A stretch of 21,847 nt of DNA from contig JARIHB010000190.1 in assembly GCA_029288515.1 (NCBI GenBank), positions 1-21,847 on the forward strand, read 5' to 3'. Source of the stretch: Candidatus Saccharimonadota bacterium. GTDB taxonomy: Bacteria > Patescibacteriota > Saccharimonadia > Saccharimonadales > UBA4665. A program made the position numbers and the translations under genes. This document shows positions 1-7,952 of this stretch, in pieces (the first letter of the stretch is position 1; every line of letters starts with the position of its first letter). The notes beneath the pieces were generated by a model, which ran no database searches, had not been told where the DNA came from, and saw nothing but the letters and a program-made list of their open reading frames with translations.

Positions 1-1
1 G

Positions 2-412
2 AGACAGAAGCTGGGCAGTGCTTTTTATACGAATATAAGCGCCAATACTCCAGCGCCGGCATCAGCCTCGGAAGATAGCACGGGCACGGGCTCAACGGGC
101 AACTCAAGCAACGGAAATTCTGCCGGGAGTAATGGTAGCAATGGCTCTGACGGTTCGAGCGGCAATTCAACAACTACGCCACCGGCCTCCAGCTCACTCC
201 TCGATTTTGCCGAGCAGATAAATGTAGGTAATACCAAAGCCCAGGTTAACGGGCAAGCAAGCGGGTTAGGACAGGGCTGTGCAGTAGTAGTGAACGCTCA
301 AACGCGTACTGTAGGCAAACAAGAAGTGTGCACCTACACACAAGGTAATAAGATCGTAACGGTCACCTATCTGAACGACCGCGTTATTAGCGCTTCAAAA
401 AGCGGTTTCTAA
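2..412 (+). CDS. C-terminal part of a surface or secreted protein (cut by window edge)
   Basis: An open frame runs from the window edge to TAA at 410-412 with no start codon inside the window. About 20 residues in, a long low-complexity linker made of Ser, Gly, Asn and Thr begins and lasts about 50 residues. It is followed by a compact domain of about 75 residues with two cysteines (GCAVVV and EVCTY) and beta-strand-like alternation, ending SKSGF. A flexible linker before a small terminal domain is typical of exported or wall-associated proteins, but the family is not recognised. It is on the same strand as the regulator that follows, about 100 bases away, and probably belongs to a separate transcript because that regulator has its own promoter. 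Confidence 0.75.
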   Translation, partial: RQKLGSAFYTNISANTPAPASASEDSTGTGSTGNSSNGNSAGSNGSNGSDGSSGNSTTTPPASSSLLDFAEQINVGNTKAQVNGQASGLGQGCAVVVNAQTRTVGKQEVCTYTQGNKIVTVTYLNDRVISASKSGF

Positions 413-490
413 AAGAGGTTAGCGACAGATTGTGCTTTAGAAGATGCCAAAATCCGGCGAGCAACGCATGAACTATAGATTTATACTATT

Positions 491-508
491 TTACTAGTAT
501 ACTAGTAA
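491..508. promoter_or_regulatory. Perfect 18-bp palindromic operator overlapping the -10 of the GntR gene
   Basis: TTACTAGTATACTAGTAA reads identically on both strands and ends two bases before the start codon at 511. It contains TATACT at 498-503, which lies 7 bases before the ATG and would give a leaderless transcript. A dimeric GntR regulator bound here would cover the -10 and the start site. This is the expected layout for autorepression in YtrA-type operons. The palindrome is seen directly; the regulator binding it is inferred. Confidence 0.75.
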
Positions 509-510
509 TT

Positions 511-921
511 ATGATTGTCTTTCGCCTTAGTATGCGTTCAGGAGTTCCGGCATACTTGCAAATTGTGCATCAGGTACAGCAGGCCGTACAGCTGGGCTTA
601 CTGCATGAGAATGACAAGCTGCCTACCGTCAAGGAAGCGGTACGCATGGTCGCTGTAAACCCGAATACTATCGTTAAAGCCTATAGAGAATTAGAAAGCC
701 AGGGTCTGGTCGCAGGTCGGGTGGGTCTTGGTACGTTCATAACGGCAAACGCTACCGGGCCGCCGCCAACAGTACAACAGAAGCTGGCTAAGAAGCTCCT
801 ACAGTGGATAGATGAAGCCATCCAGGCCGGTTTGAATGAAGAATCCATCGAGGCGCTATACGCGGCAACGTTAAGAAATAAAAGGAGGGATGCATTAGAT
901 GGGGCAAGCAACAGAGGATAG
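511..921 (+). CDS. GntR-family (YtrA subfamily) transcriptional regulator
   Basis: A 136-residue protein. Residues 8-78 form a GntR winged-helix domain: a SGVPAYLQI-type first helix, then LPTVKEAVRMVAVNPNTIVKAY with the recognition helix around 50-58, then a wing ending GLGTFITA. The C-terminal tail is only about 55 residues, mostly helical, which is the short dimerisation tail of the YtrA subfamily and not a FadR or HutC effector domain. YtrA-type regulators usually repress the ABC exporter genes they are transcribed with, and here an ATPase and a permease follow with overlaps. The perfect palindrome at 491-508 covers its promoter. The start has no Shine-Dalgarno sequence; TATACT lies 7 bases upstream, so leaderless translation is likely. 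The inducer is unknown; cell-envelope stress or an antibiotic is usual for the family. Confidence 0.9.
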   Translation: MIVFRLSMRSGVPAYLQIVHQVQQAVQLGLLHENDKLPTVKEAVRMVAVNPNTIVKAYRELESQGLVAGRVGLGTFITANATGPPPTVQQKLAKKLLQWIDEAIQAGLNEESIEALYAATLRNKRRDALDGASNRG

Positions 922-1795
922 GGGAACAGTTCATACTGTCGGCCTCGGCAAGCGCTATGGATCATTCTGGGCGCTGCGAAATTGCGAAATCGTTATCCCT
1001 CGGGGAGGCGTGTGCGCATTGGTTGGCCCAAATGGTGCCGGCAAGACAACATTGCTCAAACTCTTGACTGGCTTAAATCGGCCCACTGAGGGTTCGGCCA
1101 CTGTACTCGGCCAGACCCCCAAGCAGGAGTCGGACTATCTGGCTGAAATCGGCTATCTGGCGCAAGAAGTGCCAATGTATAAACAAATGACGGCGGCACA
1201 GCATTTGGAACTGGGCGCACATATGAATAAGCAGTGGGATGGTCAGCTGGCCGTAAAGCGGCTTACCGGTTTAGGCGTCCCGCTCGATAAGCCGGTGGGC
1301 AAGCTGTCGGGTGGTCAGCGTGCGCAAGTGGGGTTGGCTATGGCGTTAGCCAAGAAGCCTAAACTTCTCTTGCTGGACGAACCTGTTGCTGCCTTAGACC
1401 CGCTTGCCCGCGTCGAATTTCTAACATCGCTCGCCGAGGCAGCGGCAGACGCCGCGGGTGAGCTAACGGTCATTATGTCCTCACACCTACTCTCTGACCT
1501 GGAGCGCGTCTGCGACTTTGTAGTTATCTTGGCCGCCGGCAAAACGCAGTTGAGTGATGAGATTGACCATGTCCTTAAAACTCACAGGATATTGATCGGG
1601 CCGCGCACAGCCGAAACGGCGAACCCGGCGTATACGGTCATTAAGGCATCTCATGCCGCCAGTCAGACAGATTTGCTTGTGCGGCTCAACGACGTACAAT
1701 TCCGGAGCGCACCATGGCATGTACGTGAGCCTGACATAGAGGAGATCGTACTTGCCTATATGGGTCAGACAAAAACAGAAGGAGGCGTGCAATGA
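899..1795 (+). CDS. ABC transporter ATP-binding protein (ABC-2 export type)
   Basis: A 298-residue ATPase with every motif intact: Walker A GPNGAGKTT at 43-51, Q-loop Gln89, signature LSGGQ at 136-140, Walker B LLLLD-E at 156-161, and the switch His196 in SSH. The roughly 80 residues after the core are variable and do not match a known domain. It overlaps the end of the regulator by 23 bases. The start at 899 is set by the Shine-Dalgarno AAGGAGGG at 882-889; the ATG at 889 runs straight into a stop. With the next gene it forms an exporter of the YtrB/CcmA-like class, working at the inner face of the membrane. The substrate cannot be read from the sequence. Confidence 0.93.
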   Translation: MGQATEDRGTVHTVGLGKRYGSFWALRNCEIVIPRGGVCALVGPNGAGKTTLLKLLTGLNRPTEGSATVLGQTPKQESDYLAEIGYLAQEVPMYKQMTAAQHLELGAHMNKQWDGQLAVKRLTGLGVPLDKPVGKLSGGQRAQVGLAMALAKKPKLLLLDEPVAALDPLARVEFLTSLAEAAADAAGELTVIMSSHLLSDLERVCDFVVILAAGKTQLSDEIDHVLKTHRILIGPRTAETANPAYTVIKASHAASQTDLLVRLNDVQFRSAPWHVREPDIEEIVLAYMGQTKTEGGVQ

Positions 1796-2856
1796 ACTGG
1801 GCTATGTGGCAGCAGCACAAGAAGCAATGGATGATCTTTGGCGGCCTCATAGCCGCATTCGCAGTATTCGCCGTGCCAACGGGTATGCACTTTTGGCATG
1901 TGTACCAGCAGGCTTTGGCTGGATGTGCTGCCGCAGCCGATTGCGATCAGCTAGCCGATCAGCTCTTCCGGCATGGGCATGATGCCAACATATTTGATAT
2001 CACCAAGTTTGCAGTCTTATTTATGCCTGCTTTGCTTGGCATATTCTTCGGCTTGGCCCTTGTTGGCCGTGAATATAATGATGGCACAAACCTGCTGGCC
2101 TGGACACAAGGCGTGTCACGCCGCAGATGGTTAAGTGTCAAGATAGGCTGGACTGTGGCCATTACGGCACTGGGCGCCGGTATCATCGCGGCACTGTCTA
2201 CCTGGTGGTGGCGAGCCGGCAATGCTTTGTACCTCTCGAAATTCCAGCCGCTCGACTTTGCCGTACAGGGCATTCTGCCCGTGGCGCTTACTATATTTGC
2301 AGTTGTTGCCGCCATCGCTTTAGGCGCATGGCTCAAGCGGACACTGCTGGCGCTCGGGATTTTAGTGGTGATACTTTTGGTTGTGCAGATCAGCGTGCCC
2401 ACCTATCTACGGCCGCACTACGCGGCTCCGCGCGTTTATACTGAGCAATTGGTAGTGCAGGGTAACAAAAACAGGGACCACCGCCCCGACCAAGCGCCCG
2501 TACCAGCGCACACCGGTGCAATTTGGGTTAACTATTCAGCAGTTGTGGATAGCGACGGTACGGCCCTCAACTGGGTCAACCCTCCGGAGGAATGCTCGTA
2601 CACTATAGAAGAGGCTTCAACCAGGATTCATAACGAAGAGCGGTCTGGCGGTACGCCAGATGTGTACATCGATCGTGAAGGCGGCCCCGCAGTACACTTC
2701 CGCTGTCTGAAGGAAAAGGGCTATCACTGGGAGGTCCGTTACCAGTCAGCTGACCGGTACTGGAAATTCCAAATCATTGAATCGGTACTGTACCTTGCTT
2801 TGTCGGTGCCATTCGTAGCAGCCACCTACTGGCTGGTATTGCGGCGTGATGCGTAG
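1792..2856 (+). CDS. ABC-2 type transporter permease
   Basis: A 354-residue membrane protein whose ATG overlaps the ATPase stop (ATGA at 1792-1795), so the two are translationally coupled. Six membrane segments are visible, at about residues 14-32, 72-91, 118-138, 158-180, 184-202 and 330-350. A polar region of about 120 residues between the last two should lie outside the cell. Between segments 2 and 3, REYNDGT...TQGVSRRRWL matches the conserved cytosolic stretch of ABC-2 permeases of the ABC-2 membrane 3/4 type. It is the membrane partner of the ATPase and is probably repressed by the GntR regulator at the head of the operon. No clear terminator follows. Confidence 0.88.
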   Translation: MNWAMWQQHKKQWMIFGGLIAAFAVFAVPTGMHFWHVYQQALAGCAAAADCDQLADQLFRHGHDANIFDITKFAVLFMPALLGIFFGLALVGREYNDGTNLLAWTQGVSRRRWLSVKIGWTVAITALGAGIIAALSTWWWRAGNALYLSKFQPLDFAVQGILPVALTIFAVVAAIALGAWLKRTLLALGILVVILLVVQISVPTYLRPHYAAPRVYTEQLVVQGNKNRDHRPDQAPVPAHTGAIWVNYSAVVDSDGTALNWVNPPEECSYTIEEASTRIHNEERSGGTPDVYIDREGGPAVHFRCLKEKGYHWEVRYQSADRYWKFQIIESVLYLALSVPFVAATYWLVLRRDA

Positions 2857-2916
2857 CACGGCTCGCCGCCACTATTACTGTACTGTTCGGAATACCGCCG
2901 GCTGATCATGGAGTGT

Positions 2917-2946
2917 TTGTTAAAAGTTTGACGTCTAATCTACAAT
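2917..2946 (+). promoter_or_regulatory. Promoter of the glycerophosphodiesterase gene (leaderless)
   Basis: TTGTTA at 2917-2922, an 18-base spacer, then TACAAT at 2941-2946. The predicted transcription start falls on the second in-frame ATG at 2953, six bases after the hexamer, which decides the start of this gene. Confidence 0.6.
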
Positions 2947-2952
2947 ATGATT

Positions 2953-3885
2953 ATGAGCAAAAAACCAACACTCCAGAAAAAATCAACACCATCAGTTAGG
3001 CGCGTGCCGCGGGCTGCGGCCAAACGTACGGTAGCCCGTAAGCATTCCCCGTTGCTTACTTTCATGTTGCGGCCAAAGGTGAGTATTGTTTCTGTGCTCT
3101 CGGTAGTTGCCATTGCGGGTATTGTCATTGGGACGTGGCCCGGAGATGCTATCGCCCAGGTACCGGCAGGTAATCCGCTTGCCATTGCACATAGAGGAGG
3201 GCCAACCAACTTCGGGCCCGAAAATATCCGTCCAACGTTTGTGAAGGCGGCGAAAGCAGGGTATGACATTGAACTCGACGTCCGTTTCTCTAAACCGAAT
3301 GCCCAGGGGCTGCGCACACCATGGATCCTGCATGATTGGGCCCTGGATCGTACTACAAACTGCGCTGGCGGACTTAACAGTAAGACCGATGACCAACTTT
3401 TAAAGTGTTATGTAACCAAAACTGAGCGGATTCCCACCTTGCATGAGGCTCTCTTGGCTATCCATACTGCGAACGCCAAAACGCACGTTATTATTCATGT
3501 CCAGCCGGAAGATATGCGCGAAGTTGACGCACTTGAGGTTGGTAAACGGGTACGCTGGAATAATATGCAAGGCCAGGTGGTTGTTATGAGCTGGCTGCCG
3601 CAACACCTGGCCTACTTTAAGAAGATGGAGCCGACCTTGCCTCGCGCCAGAATCTTTTTGAAAGGAACAGATTGGTATTCAGACCCCAATGCGCAAGGCA
3701 TTCTGGTTGATACGTCAGAGCTGACGGCTGCCAAGGTAACGGAGGCAAAGGCAAAGGGTTTAACTGTCTACGGCTCGGCTGAAACGCCGACCGACTACAA
3801 GGTGTTGCAGACGGCCGGTGTATACGCAAATATCTGCGACGGGCCGGTAAACTACTATAACTGGGTTAAGGCCAACCCCATCTAA
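2953..3885 (+). CDS. Membrane-anchored glycerophosphodiester phosphodiesterase
   Basis: A 310-residue protein of the GDPD family, which hydrolyses glycerophosphodiesters to glycerol-3-phosphate and an alcohol. From the ATG at 2953, residues 1-40 are very basic and cytosolic, residues 43-61 form one membrane segment, and the catalytic barrel lies outside. The family signature is intact: His80-Arg81 in IAHRGG, Glu90-Asn91, the metal ligands Glu107 and Asp109 in IELDV, and His127-Asp128 in LHDW. The last strand, GVYANICDGP, is the usual barrel end. An ATG six bases earlier is possible, but the -10 TACAAT would place transcription start on 2953. A role in scavenging host or dead-cell phospholipid head groups, or in lipoteichoic acid turnover, is inference. 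It stands alone between unrelated genes. Confidence 0.88.
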   Translation: MSKKPTLQKKSTPSVRRVPRAAAKRTVARKHSPLLTFMLRPKVSIVSVLSVVAIAGIVIGTWPGDAIAQVPAGNPLAIAHRGGPTNFGPENIRPTFVKAAKAGYDIELDVRFSKPNAQGLRTPWILHDWALDRTTNCAGGLNSKTDDQLLKCYVTKTERIPTLHEALLAIHTANAKTHVIIHVQPEDMREVDALEVGKRVRWNNMQGQVVVMSWLPQHLAYFKKMEPTLPRARIFLKGTDWYSDPNAQGILVDTSELTAAKVTEAKAKGLTVYGSAETPTDYKVLQTAGVYANICDGPVNYYNWVKANPI

Positions 3886-3992
3886 GCAGCATAGCCTTTC
3901 GCTGGTTTATGGCACATCGGTATAGTCTTTTTGTGTTTGCATTGTAGCGAACGTAGTACCATATGAGTACGTAACAATAACATGGGGGTACT

Positions 3993-4493
3993 ATGAAGAA
4001 AAGAGTAATACTGTCAGTACTAGCTGTGGCTGTTTTGGTCCTCGGTGCGGTTAGTTTTGCCAACAGCAGGAATGTATCGGCAAACCAGAATCCTAAAGAC
4101 ATCGTAGGCGTGTGGGAAGTAGATGCCGATGCACCGTACCGGCCACATCTATTTAGTTTTCACGCCGATGGCACTATGACCACCACCAATCCGACCAACG
4201 TCCAGGAGAATCCGCAGCAGCCGCACGGCGGCACGAATGACAGCCTGGGCATGGGCGTATGGCGTGTAGAACACGAGGGCGGCAAACGCTATATCGTCGG
4301 CACGTTTGAGCAGCTCAATGCTTTTGCTGACAATCACCAGCCAACCGACAAGCTGTCGGTGAGCTTTAAGGTTCAAGTTAGCGGCGATGACTTTTCTGGT
4401 CCGGCGTCGGCGAGCGTTGGCGCGCAGACTGTTCCATCGCATCTTACCGGCACTCGCGTCGAAATTGACGAAGCGGCAGTTGACGCCTTGTAA
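3993..4493 (+). CDS. Small exported protein of unknown function
   Basis: A 166-residue protein. MKKR, a hydrophobic stretch at residues 5-20 and a possible cleavage site near 25-31 form a signal peptide. The mature part carries GVWEV...LFSFHADGTM...GMGVWRVEHEGGKRYIVG. This alternation of GxW, phenylalanine-rich strands and a second GxW resembles lipocalin-like or similar small beta-barrel domains, but I do not recognise the family firmly. A weak GGGGG at 3984-3988 precedes the ATG, so this gene seems to have a leader, unlike most of its neighbours. There is no partner gene. Confidence 0.7.
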   Translation: MKKRVILSVLAVAVLVLGAVSFANSRNVSANQNPKDIVGVWEVDADAPYRPHLFSFHADGTMTTTNPTNVQENPQQPHGGTNDSLGMGVWRVEHEGGKRYIVGTFEQLNAFADNHQPTDKLSVSFKVQVSGDDFSGPASASVGAQTVPSHLTGTRVEIDEAAVDAL

Positions 4494-4621
4494 CAACAAA
4501 GCCACCCAGTGCCGTTTGTTAAAATTCGTACAGCTTTTAAAGGCTGAGTATTATTCAGTGTATTTTTTATAACGCCCTTTTCTACCGGCGTTAGTGCCCC
4601 GCGTTTTCCTCTTATGAAGAA

Positions 4622-4637
4622 CGTGATATTTATCACA
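4622..4637. promoter_or_regulatory. CRP/FNR-like inverted repeat
   Basis: CGTGATATTTATCACA contains GTGATA-TT-TATCAC, a perfect 6-bp inverted repeat that also fits the GTGA-N6-TCAC form bound by CRP/FNR regulators. It sits in the gene-free stretch 4494-4748, about 110 bases before the next start. No such regulator is encoded in the window, so function is only a suggestion. A second inverted repeat, TAACGCC/GGCGTTA, lies at 4570-4593. Confidence 0.35.
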
Positions 4638-4682
4638 TTTCCCCCTTCTCGCTTACGCTTGATTTTAGTAGACTCGTTGAGT

Positions 4683-4716
4683 AAACGGCCCCGATTCGGT
4701 TACGGGGATCGTTTTT
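4683..4716 (+). terminator. Hairpin with T-run ahead of the 4749 gene
   Basis: Arms AAACG-G-CCCCG (4683-4693) and CGGGG-AT-CGTTT (4703-4714) surround a 9-base loop, and the T-run covers 4712-4716. It looks like a rho-independent terminator. It lies 190 bases past the exported-protein gene and only 33 bases before the next start, so it could terminate the first or act as an attenuator in the leader of the second. Confidence 0.55.
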
Positions 4717-4748
4717 AGTTTAGCCGCAACCTGGAAAGGGGAATTGTA

Positions 4749-5543
4749 ATGCATACGATCACGTATATCGCGTGGTTAGGCGCTGCCGTGTCTTTGTACG
4801 GCACGTCCCGCTATATTATCGGCGTTCTAAAAGATGGCACGCGGCCACGGCTGGCGTCGTGGATTGCGTGGTTTATAGCCAACACCGCAATGATGTTCGT
4901 AGCGCTAACCAACGGTGCGCACGCTGCGGCGATTTTTGATGGACTAAGCGCTGCAGGCAATGCCGGGGTGTTAATTGCAGGCGCTGTCAAACGGGCAGGG
5001 CATAAACCAAGCGGTGCTATGGACTGGACCTGCTTGGCGGTGGCAGCTACCTGTTCCCTAGTAAACGCGTCGTTTCCGCAGTTGGCGATGATTGGCGCTC
5101 TGATCGCAATGTTCGCTAACTTGGTGGCCACCTGGCCGACAATGATACACGCCTGGCAGGAGCCGTTCGCCGAAACCTGGCAGCTGTTTGCGGCTAATGC
5201 TGGCGCCAGCTTGCTGGGTGTTATTGGTGTGAGCGCTAGCGGTGGTTTCAGAATCACAACCATTGCTGGGCCGCTGGTGGCGATGATCGGCAACATTGCG
5301 CTCACAACCATCGCCGTGGGGCGGCGTTACCGCCGCGAGATAACCGCTGAAATTGCCACCCTCCAAGCCGAAGTGGCCGAAGAGGTCACCGAACTCGAAG
5401 GCGGCGCAGCCGAACTGGGAGAAATCCTAGGGGAGGAACTGACCGCAGCCGCGGCGACAGTGGTGGCTGCCACAGCCGGCCCTTCTGCCAAAAGGCTAGC
5501 CCGCCAAAGGAACGCCTTAATAGGGTCACGGGCGGGCGCGTAG
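4749..5543 (+). CDS. Seven-segment membrane protein with two similar halves
   Basis: A 264-residue protein with about seven membrane segments in the first 192 residues and a charged, Glu/Ala-rich helical tail (193-264). Each half has a short helix, a loop with a proline, then W..W or W..F followed by N: GTRPRLASWIAWFIAN near residue 30 and WQEPFAETWQLFAAN near residue 135. This is the pattern of PQ-loop or SemiSWEET-like proteins, but the family is not certain and no substrate can be proposed. A Shine-Dalgarno AAAGGGGA about 8 bases before the ATG fixes the start. It faces the EamA transporter gene tail to tail across 28 bases. Confidence 0.75.
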   Translation: MHTITYIAWLGAAVSLYGTSRYIIGVLKDGTRPRLASWIAWFIANTAMMFVALTNGAHAAAIFDGLSAAGNAGVLIAGAVKRAGHKPSGAMDWTCLAVAATCSLVNASFPQLAMIGALIAMFANLVATWPTMIHAWQEPFAETWQLFAANAGASLLGVIGVSASGGFRITTIAGPLVAMIGNIALTTIAVGRRYRREITAEIATLQAEVAEEVTELEGGAAELGEILGEELTAAAATVVAATAGPSAKRLARQRNALIGSRAGA

Positions 5544-5571
5544 CACGCAGCCATGTAGACCAAGCGGCTAT

Positions 5572-6417
5572 TCAAAAACGTATTTGTATAAAAATTGCTC
5601 CCAGGATTGCTAATGCTACGCTCAGTATCTTGACCCAGAGCTGTTCCTTTTCTTTTAACAGCGTATGCTCGCCCACGAGCACCAGAATCAGAAATACCTC
5701 ACTGATAATCACTACGCTGCTAGCATCATGGAGTGAGAGTGCCTTATTGAGGGCTAAATTTGCAAATGTCCCCAGGCCACATGCCAGCAATACGATACGC
5801 CAATCATCCCGGAACAGCTTCTTAATACGCGTACTCGCCTTTGGCATCAGAACAAAATTGAGGATTGTTGCGGGCAGAAAAGTCGCAAAAAATGTCAGGC
5901 TGGCCACGCTAAACGAATGTAACAAGTATTTTGTTGTGATAATAATGAGGGCAGCGAAAATGGTAGAGGCTACTATTAATATGATGCCAGTCATTGATTG
6001 CGGCCGTTTAAACCGATGGATGATGACAACGCCTGCAAGTATAGTGAGAACAGTGCCTGCAAGCTGTGACCAAGAGAACGCAGCCCCCAAGAAGATGATG
6101 CTTAATACTAAAACCCAGGCCAAACGGAGTTTTCCAAGAGCTCCGATTAACGAAGCCTCTAAATGGTTCGTTGCCTTAAATAACAAAAGATTATGGCATA
6201 CGATCAGTACGCCCACTAATATAGCTAATGACCACGCGCCCAGCTCGTTTGACACTCGCAGATCGGCGAGCATGAAGGGTAGGGTAATCACAGTACCGAC
6301 TAAGCTATAGAAGAATGAAAACGCCCAGGCATCCTTCTGACTGCGGAGCAAAAAGCGCCCCAGTAACGTTTCAGCAGTATAAAGCGTACCAGTCAGGGCA
6401 GCAAAAAAGAACCACAT
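5572..6417 (-). CDS. EamA/DMT-superfamily transporter
   Basis: A 281-residue very hydrophobic protein with about ten membrane segments in two five-helix halves, the standard size and plan of the drug/metabolite transporter superfamily. The ends of the halves show the usual signs: GALGKLRLAWVLVLSIIFLG with a following acidic-basic loop, and SSVVIISEVFLILVLVGEHTLLKEK near the C-terminus. Members export or import small metabolites; the substrate is not predictable here. TATAAT on the minus strand at 6430-6425 is 7 bases before the ATG, and no Shine-Dalgarno is present, so the mRNA is probably leaderless. Confidence 0.88.
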   Translation of the reverse strand: MWFFFAALTGTLYTAETLLGRFLLRSQKDAWAFSFFYSLVGTVITLPFMLADLRVSNELGAWSLAILVGVLIVCHNLLLFKATNHLEASLIGALGKLRLAWVLVLSIIFLGAAFSWSQLAGTVLTILAGVVIIHRFKRPQSMTGIILIVASTIFAALIIITTKYLLHSFSVASLTFFATFLPATILNFVLMPKASTRIKKLFRDDWRIVLLACGLGTFANLALNKALSLHDASSVVIISEVFLILVLVGEHTLLKEKEQLWVKILSVALAILGAIFIQIRF

Positions 6418-6424
6418 GAGAGCA

Positions 6425-6430
6425 ATTATA
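6425..6430 (-). promoter_or_regulatory. -10 box TATAAT of the EamA transporter gene
   Basis: Consensus TATAAT ends 7 bases before the start codon at 6417. No convincing -35 is seen. Confidence 0.6.
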
Positions 6431-6471
6431 GACTATGTGGGTAAGTCCTTACTAAGGGTTAGGAGGTAAAT

Positions 6472-6891
6472 TTACGCCTTGTAGTTTACTAATCCCAATT
6501 GGAGCATAAAATCCAGGTCGTTGCTGTTGTGCCAGGCCTCGATAATTTTACCGTCCGATATACGCAGCAGATCAATGCCAACGAGCGTTATGGGCGTCCC
6601 GGGCTTGGTGTCGGAACCGGGCATACCGCCCTGATAGGTGCCTGTCGCCTCGTTGCGTCCCACTACCCACTGGCCATCAACAATCGGGCCTTGCTGTGTT
6701 TTAAATGTTAGCTCGCTAAAAATAGCCCGGCTTGCTTGTACCTTTTGGGCAACCTCACCCGGCCCGTGCCAATCCGGCTGGCCGCTGCCGCGGTGAAATA
6801 CAAAATCGGGCGCAACGATATCGTGTGCTATGGCTGTGTTGCCGTTCCATAATGCAACCCATTGTTCGTATAGTTTTTGTGATTCTGTCAT
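6472..6891 (-). CDS. SnoaL-like (NTF2-fold) protein
   Basis: A 139-residue single-domain protein. The pattern is that of SnoaL-like ester cyclases and related NTF2-fold proteins: an N-terminal helix LYEQWVALWNG, then DIVAPDFVFHRG, DWHGPGEVAQ, FKTQQGPIVDGQWVVGRNEATGTY, and the end ISDGKIIEAWHNSNDLDFMLQLG. Many such proteins are uncharacterised, so an enzymatic role cannot be claimed. Unlike its neighbours it has a strong Shine-Dalgarno AAAGGAG six bases before the ATG and a likely -10 (TAAAAT) further upstream, so it has a normal leader. It lies downstream of nothing on its strand and is probably transcribed alone. Confidence 0.85.
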   Translation of the reverse strand: MTESQKLYEQWVALWNGNTAIAHDIVAPDFVFHRGSGQPDWHGPGEVAQKVQASRAIFSELTFKTQQGPIVDGQWVVGRNEATGTYQGGMPGSDTKPGTPITLVGIDLLRISDGKIIEAWHNSNDLDFMLQLGLVNYKA

Positions 6892-7004
6892 GCAGTTCTC
6901 CTTTGTGCCGTCTCATTTTAATACATCCCCGGCGAGACTGAAATGACGTCGCGAATCTCTGTCCTGAGTCCCGCCGATCGTGAGGGGTACTCCGCAGTAT
7001 TTTA

Positions 7005-7033
7005 TTGCTTTTTGTACGATAATAAGTTATTAT
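7005..7033 (+). promoter_or_regulatory. Leaderless promoter of the 7040 gene
   Basis: TTGCTT at 7005-7010, a 17-base spacer, TATTAT at 7028-7033, then six bases to the ATG at 7040. Confidence 0.55.
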
Positions 7034-7039
7034 ATGTAA

Positions 7040-7792
7040 ATGTTTGAGCTTACTCCTGAAGCACCAAGCGACTGTGGACAAATCTGTCCCATAGCGGCTG
7101 GCCGCCAGCTCAGTGATTTAAGCCGTCAATATCTTCCGCCAGAAGCATGGCTGCCTGCAACACCCGAAGAACAGAGCGTAATGGGTCCTTATTCGACCGA
7201 CGCTGTCCGTACGATTGCAAGCAACTATCGTCTAGCTGACGTTTCCACTCCCCAATACATGCCAGCCATCGAGAGTCCTACTATGTATGAACTGAATGCC
7301 ATGCAGTGCACGCTAGCCAGCGATAGATCCATTACGCCAGGCGATACAGCGTTACTCACTAGGTTGGCGGCGCAACGCAGCCAGAAACAAGATGAGTTTG
7401 GTGCTTTATCGATTGAAAGGCAACAGCAGTGGGCAGAGCTTGCTAAACCTGTGCTTGATGTGGCTGCTTTTAGCTTGATCGAAAAAAATCCCGAATTAGC
7501 CAACCTTGAAAGATTTGCCGCCATCATGGAGGCACGCGAGGAAAAAGACGATTCTCTTTCACTCGCGCGAGAGCTTGTTGAATCTACAAAGGATATCAAC
7601 CACGTCCATATGCTCGACCACGTGCAATTTTTCATTGCCCGCCGTGCTCTTGAGGCTTGTGGCGGCCCGATGGAGTACAGTATGCCGCGCTTCTTTAATA
7701 GGTGGGGAACGGTTCGGGGTAATGCCTGTCCTCATGGTGAGCGCACTGAACAGTACTTTGCCGCGGAGAACCAGACTGAACAGAACCGCTAG
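7040..7792 (+). CDS. Protein of unknown function
   Basis: A 250-residue soluble protein I do not recognise. The N-terminus has two cysteines (DCGQICP, Cys12 and Cys16). The middle (about 95-195) is strongly helical, with charged stretches such as QKDEFGALSIERQQQW and EAREEKDDSLSLARELVE. The C-terminus has two further cysteines in EACGG and NACPHGE. No signal peptide or membrane segment is present. The start is supported by a promoter whose -10 ends six bases before the ATG. The next gene to the right is on the opposite strand and ends 160 bases away. The interval 7793-7952 holds only a short GC stem near 7892-7903 followed by TTTTGTTTTT (7912-7921), a weak terminator candidate. Confidence 0.7.
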   Translation: MFELTPEAPSDCGQICPIAAGRQLSDLSRQYLPPEAWLPATPEEQSVMGPYSTDAVRTIASNYRLADVSTPQYMPAIESPTMYELNAMQCTLASDRSITPGDTALLTRLAAQRSQKQDEFGALSIERQQQWAELAKPVLDVAAFSLIEKNPELANLERFAAIMEAREEKDDSLSLARELVESTKDINHVHMLDHVQFFIARRALEACGGPMEYSMPRFFNRWGTVRGNACPHGERTEQYFAAENQTEQNR

Positions 7793-7952
7793 CTCATAGT
7801 AGATGCGGCTAGTATTGAAGGCGAACGTACTATTTTTTATGGAACTAGGTCATATCAGAAGCGATCCTTGAAGCGAGATGCATGTTTACGGGCCTCCGCA
7901 GGCAGCACGGCTTTTGTTTTTGTGTGATCAACGAGACTCAACAAAGTGAGCG

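Noticed and set aside
1915..1926. TTGGCTGGATGT within the ABC permease gene and TGGCTGGTATTGCGG at its end (2830)
   Set aside because: Both resemble the island repeat word but lie within intact coding sequence and have no hairpin beside them; codons for Trp-Leu or Leu-Ala-Gly explain them.
5630..6310. Long plus-strand frame opposite the EamA transporter gene
   Set aside because: The minus strand encodes a complete ten-helix transporter. The plus frame is rich in Arg, Asn and Thr without domain features.
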